NCBI RefSeq assembly: GCF_000003815.2
Contig: NC_049985.1
Span: 5,218,982 to 5,282,981, forward strand
Length of the DNA stretch: 64,000 nt
Reading direction: 5' to 3'
Source of the DNA: Branchiostoma floridae
Lineage: Eukaryota > Chordata > Leptocardii > Amphioxiformes > Branchiostomatidae
Shown piece by piece: positions 24,057-36,840 of this stretch. The translations under genes and the position numbers were made by a program. The notes under the pieces were generated by a model that saw nothing but the letters and a program-made list of their open reading frames with translations, was not told where the DNA came from and did not search any database. Within the stretch, counting starts at the first letter, position 1; each line of letters opens with the position of its first letter.

Positions 24057-25383
24057 TGTTATGGAAGTTAGTCATGCATGGTAGACTTAGTAGTGTGTTA
24101 TTCTTTTCTACAAAGATTAACGTCTTCCAATAATATCATTGTCCAGCACTTGCTGACGTCAGACATGTTCTACAGAAATTCTTTTTTCCAGAACTGTTAT
24201 GACTTATTGTACAGGTAGAGATTTTAATGTATATGTATGTATCTTTTGTGTGTCTATGGGTTTTTAACCTGAAATAAAGAATAAAGAAAGAAAGTAGTGG
24301 ATGCATAAACTTTCTTCTGTAGGAGAGAAAAACGTTGAGCACAGTGAAGTATATGCCGTTCAAAGTCTATATGTATACATGCGTGGAGAGTTCTCTTGTA
24401 AACCTTTTAACACACTGTAGGACACGAAGTGTTTGCACAGGCTACATCTATCCTGAAGTGGCTTCATATTGACACATACTTAGCAGGAGAGTTGTGAATT
24501 TAATTTGGACTGTACATAGATCTTGTTTACATTTGTCTCCTTTGATTATGATCAAACCACATTACAAGATGCAAGGCAGGCAGACCTAGGTTATTTTGAC
24601 GGCGTCTGTTGATAACTGTACGTGCTCTATGTGTACGTGTTCTATGTCCTTTGTTGAAACAATTCTCTCCTTGCTTAAAACGTAAACATTATAATTAAAA
24701 AACATACAAGTTGCAGACAAATAAATATATTCATTATGCAGACCTTCAACAGGTTACAGAACTGCCAAAAAGCATGAAAATAATGATTGACTTTGAAGGC
24801 AACTGCCACAGCATACAGCTTCTAAATACAGTTTATGCATGTATTATCTCACCTCATTCAGCAAACATTGTTGCCCTATACTTTTATAAGATAACTACAG
24901 GGGTGCTCATTATATAGACATGTTGATCATACATGCTGGTTCCAACAAGCGAACATAACAAGTGAACATAAATCACGTGCATATTTTTTTTCAGCTTTCA
25001 ACTCAGCATGGAGTTTTGGATTTTTCTTGCCTGTACCATAGGGTTCTATTATTTCACAAAGCTGGATCTTAGAACAAAATGCATGTATACGTCATTCGAG
25101 ATTAAAACGGTCAATTAGATATTTGTAAAGATGACTACAATTGATGTCTACATATCCTGCACACATTTGTGATTACAACATTCGCATCACTCTGCACAAT
25201 ACGAGATGGTTACACAAAATGCCACAATATCACTCTGCACAATACGAGATGGTTACACACAAAATGCCACAATATCACTCTGCACAATACGAGATGGTTA
25301 CACAAAATGCCACAATATCACTCTGCACAATACGAGGTGGTTACACAAAATGCCACACGAAGACTTCCTGAACACTGAAATGA
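24057..25383. other. Intergenic between convergent GTPase genes
   Basis: 3' flanks of two convergent genes. Besides the poly(A) signal at 24273 and the 43-bp tandem repeat at 25185-25357 I see nothing coding. Confidence 0.5.
25185..25357 (+). repeat. 43-bp tandem repeat, four copies
   Basis: ATCACTCTGCACAATACGAG followed by ATGGTTACACAAAATGCCAC repeats four times, with one CAC insertion in the second unit and a G/A change in the last. Confidence 0.9.
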
Positions 25384-27980
25384 CTACACAGACAAGGCCT
25401 GCTTCAGGACAGACCGCATCCCCATGGTCAGCGTTTCGCTGACGCTATCCCAGCTGTCCCGAAGGTCGCTGACGTCATAGATGTCCTCGTCATGCAGGCG
25501 CTTGACCAGCGAGTCGACGCGACCTTTGTCCCAGTTGTGGGCCTTCCCGATGTCCTGGATGAAGTCACTTACCGACTGGGACTCAGGGCCTGTAAAAACA
25601 ATAGCATGCATAAAGACCAACTCGATATTTACATATTTGTCATACACATCATTTAATTTCCATCTGTTATCAATATTGTTTATATCTGCCTTCATTTTTT
25701 CGCTTTCTTTCGATGTATTTTGCTTAGTTTAGTTATGTTTATGGCCTTGTATATATAGAACTTTATTGCGCAACGATCGTACACGGTACAATGTATGGCA
25801 GAAAAAAGAAGAAACAAACTTATCACCCTAATTACTAAAGCAAGTATAAAACATAGTACATAATGTATAGTGGTGGCGTCAATATAAGTTGATAACTTGA
25901 GTGCGCCACCACTACGTCTGTCTTATCTGTCAAAGTGAATATTTACGTTCCATCAACATTTATCCGAGCGGTTACATATAGTCATCACATTGAAGTGTGG
26001 TTGCGAGACTTGTGGTGCAGCACCCTCTCTCAAGTTATGCAGATTTTGAAGAATATGATGGCTTCTATTATACCTCTTTAGTCACATGCCAGGGCGACGT
26101 GTACATATACATGAAAGGAAGTGAAAAATATTGTCGGATTTGTGCAATCATTAGACTTACCACGTTCTTTTGCTTGACGTTCTCCCGCGTACTTCTCACG
26201 CTGCAGCCGAACCTTGATGAACTTCTCAGCCGCTGTCACTGCGGTGTCCAGAATGTCCAGCACATTCAACACCGATTCTGGATCTTTCTTTACTTTACTT
26301 CCCGATGCCAGGTGGTTTATGAAAGGGAATGTCCTGAAAGAAGACAGAACTTTTAGGAAACAAATCGGAAAGAGTGGATATAGAACATAAGTGGATATTA
26401 AAAGGGAATTTTGAAGGATAAAGAAGAATAAATACCCCCCCCCCCCCCTCACCTGACACGACACCTGAACAGTGAACTGTATCCAACAAATAAACCAATA
26501 TGTGAGCGTTATGTCACTGCACTCCTAACACTTAGGAGAAGCGGGTGGTTTACGTCATCATCACAGAGGTAATTTAAACCGCCACTGGCACTGTTACTAA
26601 AAGGTGAAAATCCATCACTTTTACAAGTATGCATTAATGGCCGATCATTAATGCAGGGTTTTCTTATGCACTAACCCATAGTTGTGATATATGTGCTGTA
26701 TAGCTACAAGGAATAGAGGCTTGTGATTGGCCCACATAGCCTGGCTCTCTGATAAAAGACAGCAAAGATTACACCAGTGTATACTGTGCATGTTCATTGT
26801 TTAATAGCAAACGTATCATGTCAAGGTACGTACTTGTCTATTGGGGCGCCAACGGCAGCAGACAGGTCTTCCATGATGCCACGTCTTCTATCCTCGTCCT
26901 TGAAGTCTTCTTCATCTTCAAAGGCCAGGGCAGCAACTGGGCTGAAACCTGGTGAATGTATGAAAATGGTGAATGACATTAAATCTTCAGACCATTGGTA
27001 TAGGCCAGTCCAACGTAGCCTCCGAAGCAGGCTCTTTGGGACCTTTTTTTGGCTCATAATACACCTTTGCTTACCATTTCTTTTTGTACTGGGTTGCTGA
27101 TTGCCGTCCGTGGCTGATTCAGCCTAAGTCCAACGGCAGTACATGAGGTGTTTTACAGTAGAGGGCAAATAAGCTTTTTTTCCAACACAGAAATCCAAAA
27201 ATTTTATCTGTCCTCCAATCAACTAGGTCATAAGACGGCCAATTCCTGCAAATTCCTTTTGACATAATCCTGACGTCATGTGTCCTCACCTGATCTTGAT
27301 GATTGGTCATTTCCATTCTGTACTGTACTGTACTGTACTGTAGGTAAGTAAAAAATTCGATGCCTTAACTTTTTTGCACTGTATTGTATTACCTAAGTCA
27401 GTACTGCATTAGCTTGATGTGCTTTCATGATTTTGTTGTGGTTGTAACACTGTCAGAAGAAGAATACCTTCTTCCCGTAGGTACTCCTTGATGGATCTCA
27501 TCCTGGTCTTGTACTGCTCCAGTCTGGGGTCCTTGTCCACCATCACACAGATGACGCCGTGGATCTGCTCGCCGAAGGGCGCCTCATCACTCCGCAGGTG
27601 CTGTTCCGGGGCAAGAGCCGCGTCATCTACCTCACGCACAATCGTCTGGCCTGGTCGGATCTTTCCTGAAAACATTGGCAATGTCAAAGACTTAGAACGA
27701 GTATACAGTTGTCAGAGAGTTTTGGGTCTTAATTGGACAATCATAATGTTACAAATGAAGTTCTTATTTTCTTCAATCCATGCAAATGTATACATTGTAT
27801 CAATTAAAAATGTCTTCTTCAATCTGGCATCACAGGATTGAAATAGATCATTTATTTTCGATACCTGTTGACTTTATTTAGGTTGCGACAAGGACGATAC
27901 ATTGTGGACACTAAACAGCAGGCTGACCTCGTGACCACAAACATACACATATACATATACACACATATATATATATATAT

Positions 27981-28017
<37 letters not shown>

Positions 28018-29504
28018 CACAATACCTGTTAAGATATTCTTCAACTCTTGAGACCACCCTTCGTCCAAATCAAAGTATCCTCTGGTGTCGATCAGCCGGA
28101 AGTTGAACTTGGTGAGGAACTCTTCCAGGTGGATGGTACCCTCCTTACCCGTGCTCTGAGTGATGGCAGTAGCCTCACCTGTATGTCAAAGGATAACACT
28201 TCAAAAAGCAGCAGACGGTCTAGTATGCAAATTGTGTTTTGTCTTACACTGATGTGGGTACTTCATAGAATTAGAGTATTGGTCCTTGAGGGTTTGGTGC
28301 TGTATTTTAGCAATGTACTGCACTTGGCTACATGTACATTTGGCAGTTTGCTTTTTTGAAAGATCATTGCAACTGTGTAGAAACGTAACTGGCTCAAGTG
28401 GTATCCTTCAAAGATGCACTGAAATTTTCGCATTGGACTGAACAGTCAATACATCATACGTGGTCTCCTTGGACCGGATTGCAAAAGAAGGAATACATGT
28501 AAACAAGTAAAATCACCATGTGTAATTGCAATAGCCTTCTGGTGGGAAATAGAAATGAAAGAGTACACGTTTTGATGCCCCTACCCATCATCACTTGTTC
28601 AGCAATGTTGATGAAACTTGACTTGCCACTTCCTGTTGGGCCAACCATGGCTGGAAAAAATAAAACAGATTACGTTACAGCTGCTCTGTAGATGTCATCG
28701 GCCTTTTTACAGATATTGTAGTCAACGCAGTGTGTGACACTGCTCGACAGATCGGCAAAGAGGTACTGCCAACTACATGATAAAGAATCCAAAATACAGA
28801 GAAAAATACTGTTACACTGTATAAAGATTAATTTGCAAATTTAAAATAATTTTCTACGCGATTCCACCTGTGGCTGTGATATACTGTCATACCATCATAA
28901 TCAATCATTCATTCATTCATTCATTCGTTGATACATTTACATGCATGTCCATTCGTATGTAGATAATTGCATTCCGACCCACCTATGTTGATACTTTCGA
29001 TCTCCTTAATCTTTGCGGGGAAAAACTTGCCAAGCCGAAGTTTTGACCCAACTTGATACTCCTCCAGGTCTTTCTGTATCCGAAAAAGAGTCTCCTTTAC
29101 TTCCTTCATTCTCTGGCTCCCCCGTCGTTCTTCAAACTCTCTGACAGCGTCAGCAATGCCTTGTTCTTCGGCGTCATCGTCCCAACGGTCGTGCCATCTT
29201 ACAACTTCCTCGGTCTAACGATAAATGCAAGGTATTATGAATTACCAACGCAAATATTTCTTAATAGCCTCCATCGTACATTTACTCTTAACCTTTGAGT
29301 CAATGATCTAGACAACAATGCTCGTATAGGTATTGAAAATGAATGAAGGGCAGATGTACAATGTAGGAATGTTGCAATGGTATTCAATCAGACAAAACGT
29401 TACAAGGTATTTGTCGTTTTATATTTAACACATGGTATCTTATTTTCTTCTTATTCAGACTAGAATCATACAAAAAGACTTACCTTAGATTCTGATCCCC
29501 CCAT
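25384..29504 (-). CDS. IFI44-like GTPase with altered G4 and SAM-like C-terminus
   Basis: Eight exons: 29504-29484, 29214-28983, 28650-28585, 28178-28026, 27665-27468, 26948-26834, 26333-26161, 25589-25384; 387 residues, all phases consistent. It starts MGGSES (MGxxxS myristoylation signal). An acidic/charged helical region precedes G1 GPTGSGKS (88-95); G3 is DTRGY (137-141). At the G4 position, where relatives have THxD, it reads AFED (232-235), and an acidic insert follows, so guanine specificity may be weak or lost. The C-terminal exon (residues 320-387) carries the whole SAM-like module (DFIQDIG...LRDSWDS) without the intron that splits it in relatives. The exon with the start codon stays open upstream to an acceptor at 29534, so further N-terminal exons (see 30752-30869) are possible. 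Confidence 0.75.
25758..25803 (+). repeat. LINE-type tail fragment
   Basis: AACTTTATTGCGCAACGATC then GTACACGGTACAATGTATGG matches the tail seen at 40815-40865 and, inverted, near 8788-8830. Confidence 0.6.
27950..28020. repeat. CA/TA microsatellite in intron
   Basis: Alternating ATACAC and ATATAT runs between the G3 exon and the following exon of the G4-altered GTPase. Confidence 0.9.
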
Positions 29505-30751
29505 TCTTTCTGCAATTGACGATTTCTCTGCACTCTAAAAATAAAGTGATCTTTCATCATGAAAATGCTCATCATCAAGGAATGGACATAAACAGTCAAA
29601 ACTGCCTCCACCCTCCTCAGTCGTGTCTGTGAACATGAGTCAACGGAAGAAACTGGATGTCATTTGTCTTATTTAGTATTCCGGTGCTCACATACTTGCT
29701 CCTTCGCTGAAAGTAGTCACGGTTAATCTAATAGGATTAACGCCAGGTTAGGTTGGGCTTGTCCCATGAGGATGTATTCCAGAATGCCACACCAGCCCAA
29801 AGTGTGCTGTCTAGAATATGTTCGCCACCAGACTGTCAATTTTACCAAAACTATCAAAAGCATCACAGATGTGCAATTCATGATGGACCTGGTGGAATGC
29901 GAAGGCGGGTTGAGGCCAACTGAAGCTTTTAGCAATGCACAAATATCAATCGGACCAAGTTTACTCGCCTTCTGAATGTGAAAGATGCTACAGACTTCCT
30001 CTGTTCAATGAAACCTACACGTTCACATCAACAAGCAAATAAACAGACAATGAGGTCGTCTACGAACATAACAATAGGAAGAGGAAGTCCAACTTTGTTA
30101 CTAGGTACTGATCGTGTCACTCCAATACAGCCATCCATGCAAATCCCCCCCCCCCCATACCGCACATACACATGGTCCTACAAGGACACCTAGCTTTAGG
30201 CAGAAGTACTGTAGTCCGTTGGTAAACATAATTGCAATTCAATATAGAATACAGAAAATATACTGAGAAAGCAGCTATGGAGCACGTATCTATTATTATG
30301 TTAAATATTTTTCATTTGAATACTAAATCTATTATGGTATAAAGACGACTTTGCCAGGTTTCCGTCAATTTTCTGTCGTAAGCCTATCGTGCAATGGTCT
30401 TATATAATATGCTGAAAGCATCAAGTCATTTACTAATATCCACGACTGTATCATCACTGAGGGAGATTCAATAGTACCGTATCAAGACAAATGGGATCCG
30501 GACAGGGTTTAAAGATTACTGAACATCTTATTTTGTCACCTTAGTAATTGTTTCATCCCACGAAAACGAAACCAAATGATGAAGAGCTAAGATAGTTTCA
30601 CTTCCTTCCATTCTTCCCTTCGGAGAGAGACATCATCGAGGTAGCAAGCTTTGATCTTCACTTGCAACTGAACTGAAATAAATCCTACCTGGCATACTAC
30701 TACATGCATTCACTTGATTAGATTATTTGAATAGTGCTTGCGCTCACTTAC

Positions 30752-30869
30752 CGGAGAGAAGTCGGCTTGACAAAGTTGTCTCTGTATGGGGTTACCCAAG
30801 ACTACGTCTTGCCCAGGCAGAATCGTACCTCCCCGTATGAACTGTTGGCTGTTGCGCAGTTCTCTGTAG
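30752..30869 (-). other. Candidate N-terminal exon of the G4-altered GTPase gene
   Basis: A 118-bp open block between a TTCTTAG acceptor and a CCG|GTAAGT donor. It reads YRELRNSQQFIRGGTILPGQ and on for 39 residues, ending in phase 0. That matches an acceptor at 29534, from which an open 17-codon exon runs into the assigned start codon. No family is recognised with confidence. Confidence 0.35.
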
Positions 30870-30984
30870 CTAAGAAGATGTGAAACTGGGAAAGCTGGAC
30901 ACGATTATAAAGGCCTTCGTAGCGCACGTATACAGTGAGTCATGCGGGGCTGCAATTGAGACATGCGCAGTTGAAACGACGCAC

Positions 30985-31045
30985 AGTAGACCGTTCAGTA
31001 TATGCAAAACGACCCGAAACCTTTTCGAGGAAGTCCTATTCATGG
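30985..31045 (+). promoter_or_regulatory. Conserved GTPase promoter block with GAS site
   Basis: TATGCAAAACGACCCGAAAC then CTTTTCGAGGAAGTCC contains TTCGAGGAA at 31024-31032, an exact STAT-type TTCNNNGAA palindrome, about 170 bp upstream of the ATG at 31199. The block is shared with three other family promoters in this window. Confidence 0.6.
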
Positions 31046-31198
31046 CCTGGCTAATAAGTTTCGTATCCCGCCCACAGACCGTACGATCGGCGCAGGAAAG
31101 CTGTGTGTTCATAGCAGTGTCCGGCGTATTTGGAAACCGTTTGTCTTTGCTCCTCAATAACTGATTTGCGCGTAAACCGTAAGCCGACAAGAGAAAAC

Positions 31199-34100
31199 AT
31201 GGGAGGTTCAGTAAGTACGAGTATATTCTTAATGTTTTGAACTCGCTCTGTTGTTGCTAACTTAAACGATACGTGCATTTTTATGTGAATTTTTAGGACA
31301 TATCCTGATCAATTGAATGACGGACTTTTCTACTATGAAGCCTCGCGTGTATGTTCCATGCTACAGTGTTGTGTCCTAAAAATATAAATACAACTCCAAT
31401 ATTTTATGTCCAAATAGTTCTAGCCATTACAACATATAATGATTATAACTTGCTGAAAATGTACTATTTTCTCAGGGAAGCAAGGAGGTAGAGGTAGAGT
31501 ATGTCAACAAGTACAAGGACGTCACAAAGGACAAGATCAGAGAGGCTGCGGAACAGAAGAGAAGAGAGTACGAGAAGCAGGAAAGGGAGAAAGATGAGCG
31601 CCTCAGACAGCTGCAAGAGGAAGCAGATACCAAGAGGGTCAAGCTACTCGATTATGGCTTCGGGGATGTCCACGGGCCACGCCACTTCGCCAAAGTCGAC
31701 ATCAGTGACATGAAGGAAGGGGGCCTGAGGATCGGACTGTTCGGGCCCACTGGTTCGGGAAAAAGCAGTTTCATCAACACGTGCGAGAGGGCCCTGGACC
31801 CGACACTTCGCAAAGGTAAGTAACGGTCGCACGATATTGACGCATGCATAGAATACTTAAACAGGCTTCGACAGAATCAACCGCGGACAAGGGTTTACAA
31901 CAGCCATTCCGTAACAAGACAGCTGACGAAAACAACACATACACGACGACCGTATGACGAATGTGACTGGACCTCACAAGGCGTTTTTTAAATTATTTGT
32001 CTTTGGAATATATGTTTTTAAATAGTCTAATAGATAGCACACAATTCGGGCATGAAGGTTTCCTACTAACAAATGAGTACGTACTAGCATATTTCAAATT
32101 ATGGCTAATGCTAGGGTCCCATTTGGAACAAGGGCCCTTCCTGGTAGTTTATTTACAGGCACTTTTGGGCGTGACCTCGACGTGACCCCGTGGGACACCC
32201 TTCGGTTTTTTTAGTGCACGGCACATTTGTTTTAGACCTCGGAGTTAGAATAAACTCAGGACGCTCAGGACCTAATCATGAAAAAGACCAAAAGTCTGAC
32301 AGTCCACCGGGATAGATTTGTGGCCATAAGTCCCTGGCCGCGGCTACCTCTCCTACGGGCACAGGTGCTAATGGGACCATAGCATAAAGGCAGGGTCATA
32401 ATAATTTGCTCTTAGTAGGAACAACATGCAAGTTTCAATTGATTGTGCTACAGTATCTTGAGGTAAAGTTGCATCTGTATCTACATACCCACCTTCGGCG
32501 TAACAAACTACCTTCGCAGTCACGCCGCGCGGCAGCAGTTGGTCTTTCATATATTTAACACACTGAAAAAACTGGTCGAAAGACGTGAGTCATGCGATAA
32601 AACACAACCACTTTCTGTGCATATCTTTGTCTGTAGGTACTGCTGATATCCAAACTGGCGGTGGGGAGGGCACCATCGCCCTGCAAGAGTTCCTGGACCA
32701 CCTCAATAATGACTTCCGTCTTGTCGACACTCGAGGTTTCTTCCAACACGGCGCTAACGAGTTTACAGCGCTGACTAACATCGTCTTTGGAAAGATCAAA
32801 CCTGGCCAGGTATGATGGCCGCTTTTGGTGTTAAAATTTGTAGTTTTACATGAACTCATTGTCTAGTTGAAATTCAAGTCTTTACTAGGTAATCCTGAGC
32901 TCCTTGCCTGTCAATATCCTCCATTCCACAGGAGATCAAATTTGAAACGAATGCGGACAACGCAGACTCGGAGGAGTACTTCCCCAACTGGCTCCACGCT
33001 ATCATCATAGTCCTGTCGGCGGACGACCCTCGCCTACAAGACGGCAACACTCACCGGAACAACTTAAACACCGTGCGTGAGTTCATGCGACCGAGAGGTA
33101 CGTGTACAATGCTGTATACTTAGCAAATTTTTTATTGCCATTTTGTTGTATGCTTTGAAACTCTATTTTATGTAACTAGAAAGGCAATGTTTTCTTTAAT
33201 TTTTTGTTGTAGCCTTTTGTAAAAAAAGAGCCACCTTACATCTACTTGGTTTTTTTTTTGACCAGGCCATTAAGATGATTAAGCTACACCATTAGATTAC
33301 ACCCTATAGTATTGTGTGCGAGTAAAAAAGGGTTTCTTTTCTTGCTGCAGGAATAGCTCCGATTACGGTCATCACTCACCACGACATGATTAGCGAAAGT
33401 GAAGAAGAGGATGTCTTGGCCAAAGCGTCCGCGGCAACCGGCAGTGCCCGTGACCACACCTTCTTTATTACCAACTACCACGTCGACAAGAAGGAAAGAG
33501 GTCAGTAGGCCGAAAAGGAATAATGGTAAAGCAGGGAATAACATATTGTGCAGTGGTGTGCATCCTTCTTCGAAAGACCATGATCACTAGGTGCTATGAA
33601 CGTATTCACTGCGACTGCAATTGAAACAATTTTTTGTTAACTTATGGTTCAGATCTTGTAGGGCTATTACCAGCTGAGGTACAATCTCCCTCACATTTTC
33701 ACCTTGATTCAGATACTGTCCCTTCTTCTGAATATCTGCGCGTGTTCCCAGCATGAAAATCTACCTGCGAACATCGGCCGATCTCAAAAAATTGCGCGAT
33801 ATTCAAAAGAACACAGCGTTTTACAGCACAAAAAGGTCATTTAGAGCTCGCCAACTCGTTGTCTGACCGATTTTGTTGGCTGTGTAGCGAAACTTTAATA
33901 ACGCAACAAATAGTGCTAAGACTTTCGTACGGTCAACATTAGTGCGGTGTAGTACAATTAGTTTCTCTGAACTCTCCCGTGATCTTAGATTACAGCATCG
34001 ACATCGAAGCCATGAAAGTCATGAGGTCTGCACTAAGCGTCGCTGAGCGCTACGTCAAGATCTACAAGCAACAAGAACACTACAAGAGGGAGGGTAGAGC

Positions 34101-35455
34101 GAAACGGAATCAGCTGGCGACAGGTGGGCATGGCCAATGGACCACTTGCGATGACGCCATGGCGTCGCAGGTCACAAACAACAAAAACCTGACACCAAAG
34201 GCGACCAAAATGTGACCTGTGGCATCATGCACAATTGGTCAATTTTGTAACACTGACTTGTCAAATTTTATGGTTGAATTTTAGTTTGGAATGTTCTGTC
34301 TCTGAAGAAAACATTTATCATAGTCATCGGCATGAATGATTGATCTAAAAGATCAATACTAGATTGATGTTGAATCATAGTCCCCCTCAGTGTCTTTTGA
34401 ATTTTTTTGTAATTCATTCCGTACCGTTAGCCTCACAAAACAGTAGTTGCTCATTCAAAATTTACAAGAAAATATCAATCTGATGGATATAACGGTTTGT
34501 GTGTATTGATTTTCTAAGGAGCAGTCTGTTGAATAGACACACATTTTGGTTTGGTTTGGTTTATTTAGATCTCCATTAGTGAAATACACTAGTCTTCCTG
34601 GAGTCCACATTAAAACAATACAGAAATAATAGCAACAGAAATGTACAGATAATACAAATTATAACTTTGAAATAACAGAAAGCAAACATATGGTAAACTG
34701 AAAAACAGTGATTTGCATACGTGAAGTAAAATAAAATAAATCAACTTAGTTCTTATATATACAAAAAAATGTCCAATTGAATTAGCAGAAACTTGGTAGT
34801 ATCAACTCAAAAACGGAGTGGAAGAGGTCGGAGGTCGAGCAAAATCATAGTAAATCACATTAATGTAGAATCACATTAATGTAGAATCAGCCCATGAGTG
34901 CTGCATAATAAGATCACCGTGCTATTCTTTGTATCTAGGGCCCCAGGAGACCGTGGAAGACTTCTTTCACCGACTTTCGTCCAAGAAGCACATCCCGGTA
35001 AGTAGAAAGAGTGGTCTCACTACGTCTGGGTTCCTGAAAAAGTAAAGTGTACTTACCAGAATAACGCAACAAAATCAACGGCAAAGATTAGTCTCTACCT
35101 AGCCTCAAACAAGCTTCTGATGTCCTAAATGATTTCTTTAAATTAAGACACAGATGTGTATTTAAGCCTCAAAATAATAAGCTTGACCAATATTAAAAAT
35201 TAGATTGGAAATTGGAAACCAATGCATAGAAGTCATTGTCAATACGTACTGAAAGAATAAAGTAGTCCTGTTTGCACCCTGCAGCTTGAGCGAGTGCAGC
35301 CCATCATTGACAAGCTGAAGAAAGAGGACATCACCACGTCCCAGTCCCTCCGTGACAACTGGGGAGAAATCCAGGGGAAACTGTCACTGAGCGAGCGGAT
35401 GAAGGGCCACATCGAGAAGGAACTAGCTGACACGTTCAGCGAAGTGAATATTTAG
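31199..35455 (+). CDS. IFI44-like GTPase with coiled coil and optional SAM-like C-terminus
   Basis: Exons 31199-31210, 31476-31815, 32637-32809, 32932-33097, 33351-33500, 33989-34123, 34939-34997, 35285-35455 give 401 residues in phase. Start is MGGS|GS, an MGxxxS myristoylation signal. Coiled coil 10-60; G1 GPTGSGKS (94-101); G3 DTRGF (148-152); G4 THHD (239-242). The SAM-like module fills 326-401 (VEDFFHRL..., DITTSQSLRDNW). If the donor at 34124 (ACAG|GTGGGC) is not used, exon 6 reads on to a stop at 34213-34215 and gives a 355-residue form without the module, so two isoforms are likely. Exon sizes 12, 340, 173 and 166 equal those of the gene at 20672, showing recent common origin. Confidence 0.82.
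34545..34720. repeat. LINE/SINE 3' tail-like repeat in intron
   Basis: TTGGTTTGGTTTGGTTTATT then TAGATCTCCATTAG and TCTTCCTGGAGTCCACATTA AAAC resemble a dispersed non-LTR tail. It is in the intron before the SAM-like exons; limits are approximate. Confidence 0.45.
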
Positions 35456-36075
35456 GTCACAAATGCAGCAACGGAAATCGTCACTTCCGATAAAAAACTC
35501 GTTGCCTAATACTAAAGTTTAAAAAAAAGCCAAACAATACATGTCACTCCAAATACTTTGCTTCATGTCCCTGTGGATAAAACTACCCCAATGTGACATA
35601 TAAATGGCACGTGGTTTATTCAGAAGGAATACTCAATCACTTCAAATTCAATTCAATATGTGTCTATATCTACAACTACATAGCCAAAGCCCCATGTGGA
35701 GTATCACGCATAGTTTCCGTTGCAACAAGCCGATAGTTTCTATGTTCATATATGAGCACATGCGTCATGTAGTAACAGCATTAGATACAAACTTTGACAA
35801 GTTAAAGTCATTTGTAATGATGAAAGAAAAATGTAAGTATACTGGGACTTTTCGATTGTGGTACATGAGAAGTTATACTAGTAATATCCAAGCAGACCGG
35901 TGTCATGACAGTATAGTATCAAATGGGCTATACTAGTATCCAATTGGCCACTGATTTGGCCCTATTGATACTGACAAGTCAACGGTAAATCTGCTTAGAG
36001 ATTGGAGAAGTTGCGGACGAGAGGCCCCTAATTAGGTTAAACGTTAGAGTACTATATATCTGTACAAGTTTATGT

Positions 36076-36376
36076 ACAAGCATTTCCTTGTCGTGTTGCA
36101 TTCTCCCGGTATACGTAAGTGAGAAAAATGTTTAGCAAAGTTATATACATGTAGAATTGGAAAAAAATCGAGTGTATAAGTGAATGTAAGCATCTCCTTG
36201 TTGTGTTGCATTCGCCAGGTATACGTAACTGAGAAAAATGTTTAGCAAAGCTATACACATGTAGAATTGGAAAAAAAATCGAGTGTATAAGTGAATGTAA
36301 GCATCTCCTTGTCGTGTTGCATTCGCCCGGTATACGTGACTGAGAAAAATGTTTTGCTATGTTATACACATGTAGT
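36076..36376 (+). repeat. ~111-bp tandem repeat, nearly three copies
   Basis: Units carry TAAGCATCTCCTTGTCGTGT, a GTATACGTAACTGAGAAAAA stretch and ATACACATGTAGAATTGG. The third unit is truncated. Confidence 0.9.
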
Positions 36377-36486
36377 AGGAAGAATTCTCAAATTTCAGCC
36401 TGGGATGTATTACATTGCATACATAGATGTCATTCGTTGTCCGTGGTCTTATCATTACATAGGTACGTACATTACAGCATTCAGTC

Positions 36487-36497
36487 GAAAGTGAAAC
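36487..36497 (+). promoter_or_regulatory. ISRE core GAAAGTGAAAC
   Basis: TCGAAAGTGAAACC at this position matches the interferon-stimulated response core GAAANNGAAAC bound by IRF factors. It lies 344 bp upstream of the ATG at 36841. No transcript start is known, so placement relative to a core promoter is unproven. Confidence 0.45.
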
Positions 36498-36840
36498 CAC
36501 CACGATCATCTTTGATGAGTCATTTGGCCAGGTTTCTGTCGCGGGCGCTACGCGCTGTTTATTATGCACGCCGCCCACGGGCGCAACAAAGAAAGCTCGA
36601 CCAAGGCCTGCCATGGTCTCACAGTTACGCTTGCTGAAGGCAGACTGGTTGACCTTTGCCCGTGAGCAAGCATGGAATGACACATGACTCCATGAAGCAA
36701 GCTACATTGGCATGAGTTCAACACCCACTGACTGAAACAAGCAGGGGCTGCACATGTAATAATATCCGCTCTGTTCTTAGCTATCTATCGAGATTCTCTA
36801 CGTAGATTCTAGACTTCTTCGAGCACTGAACAAAGTAGCC

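Larger units (their letters stand above)
29535..31198. other. Spacer between divergent GTPase genes
   Basis: The GTPase at 25384-29504 (minus) and the one at 31199-35455 (plus) are head to head here. The spacer holds a candidate minus-strand exon (30752-30869) and a conserved promoter block (30985-31045). The rest shows no coding signal. Confidence 0.5.
35456..36840. other. Intergenic upstream of the minimal GTPase
   Basis: No coding exon. It contains a ~111-bp tandem repeat (36076-36376) and an ISRE core (36487-36497). The segment 36527-36620 is GC-rich and may be part of the promoter. Confidence 0.5.
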
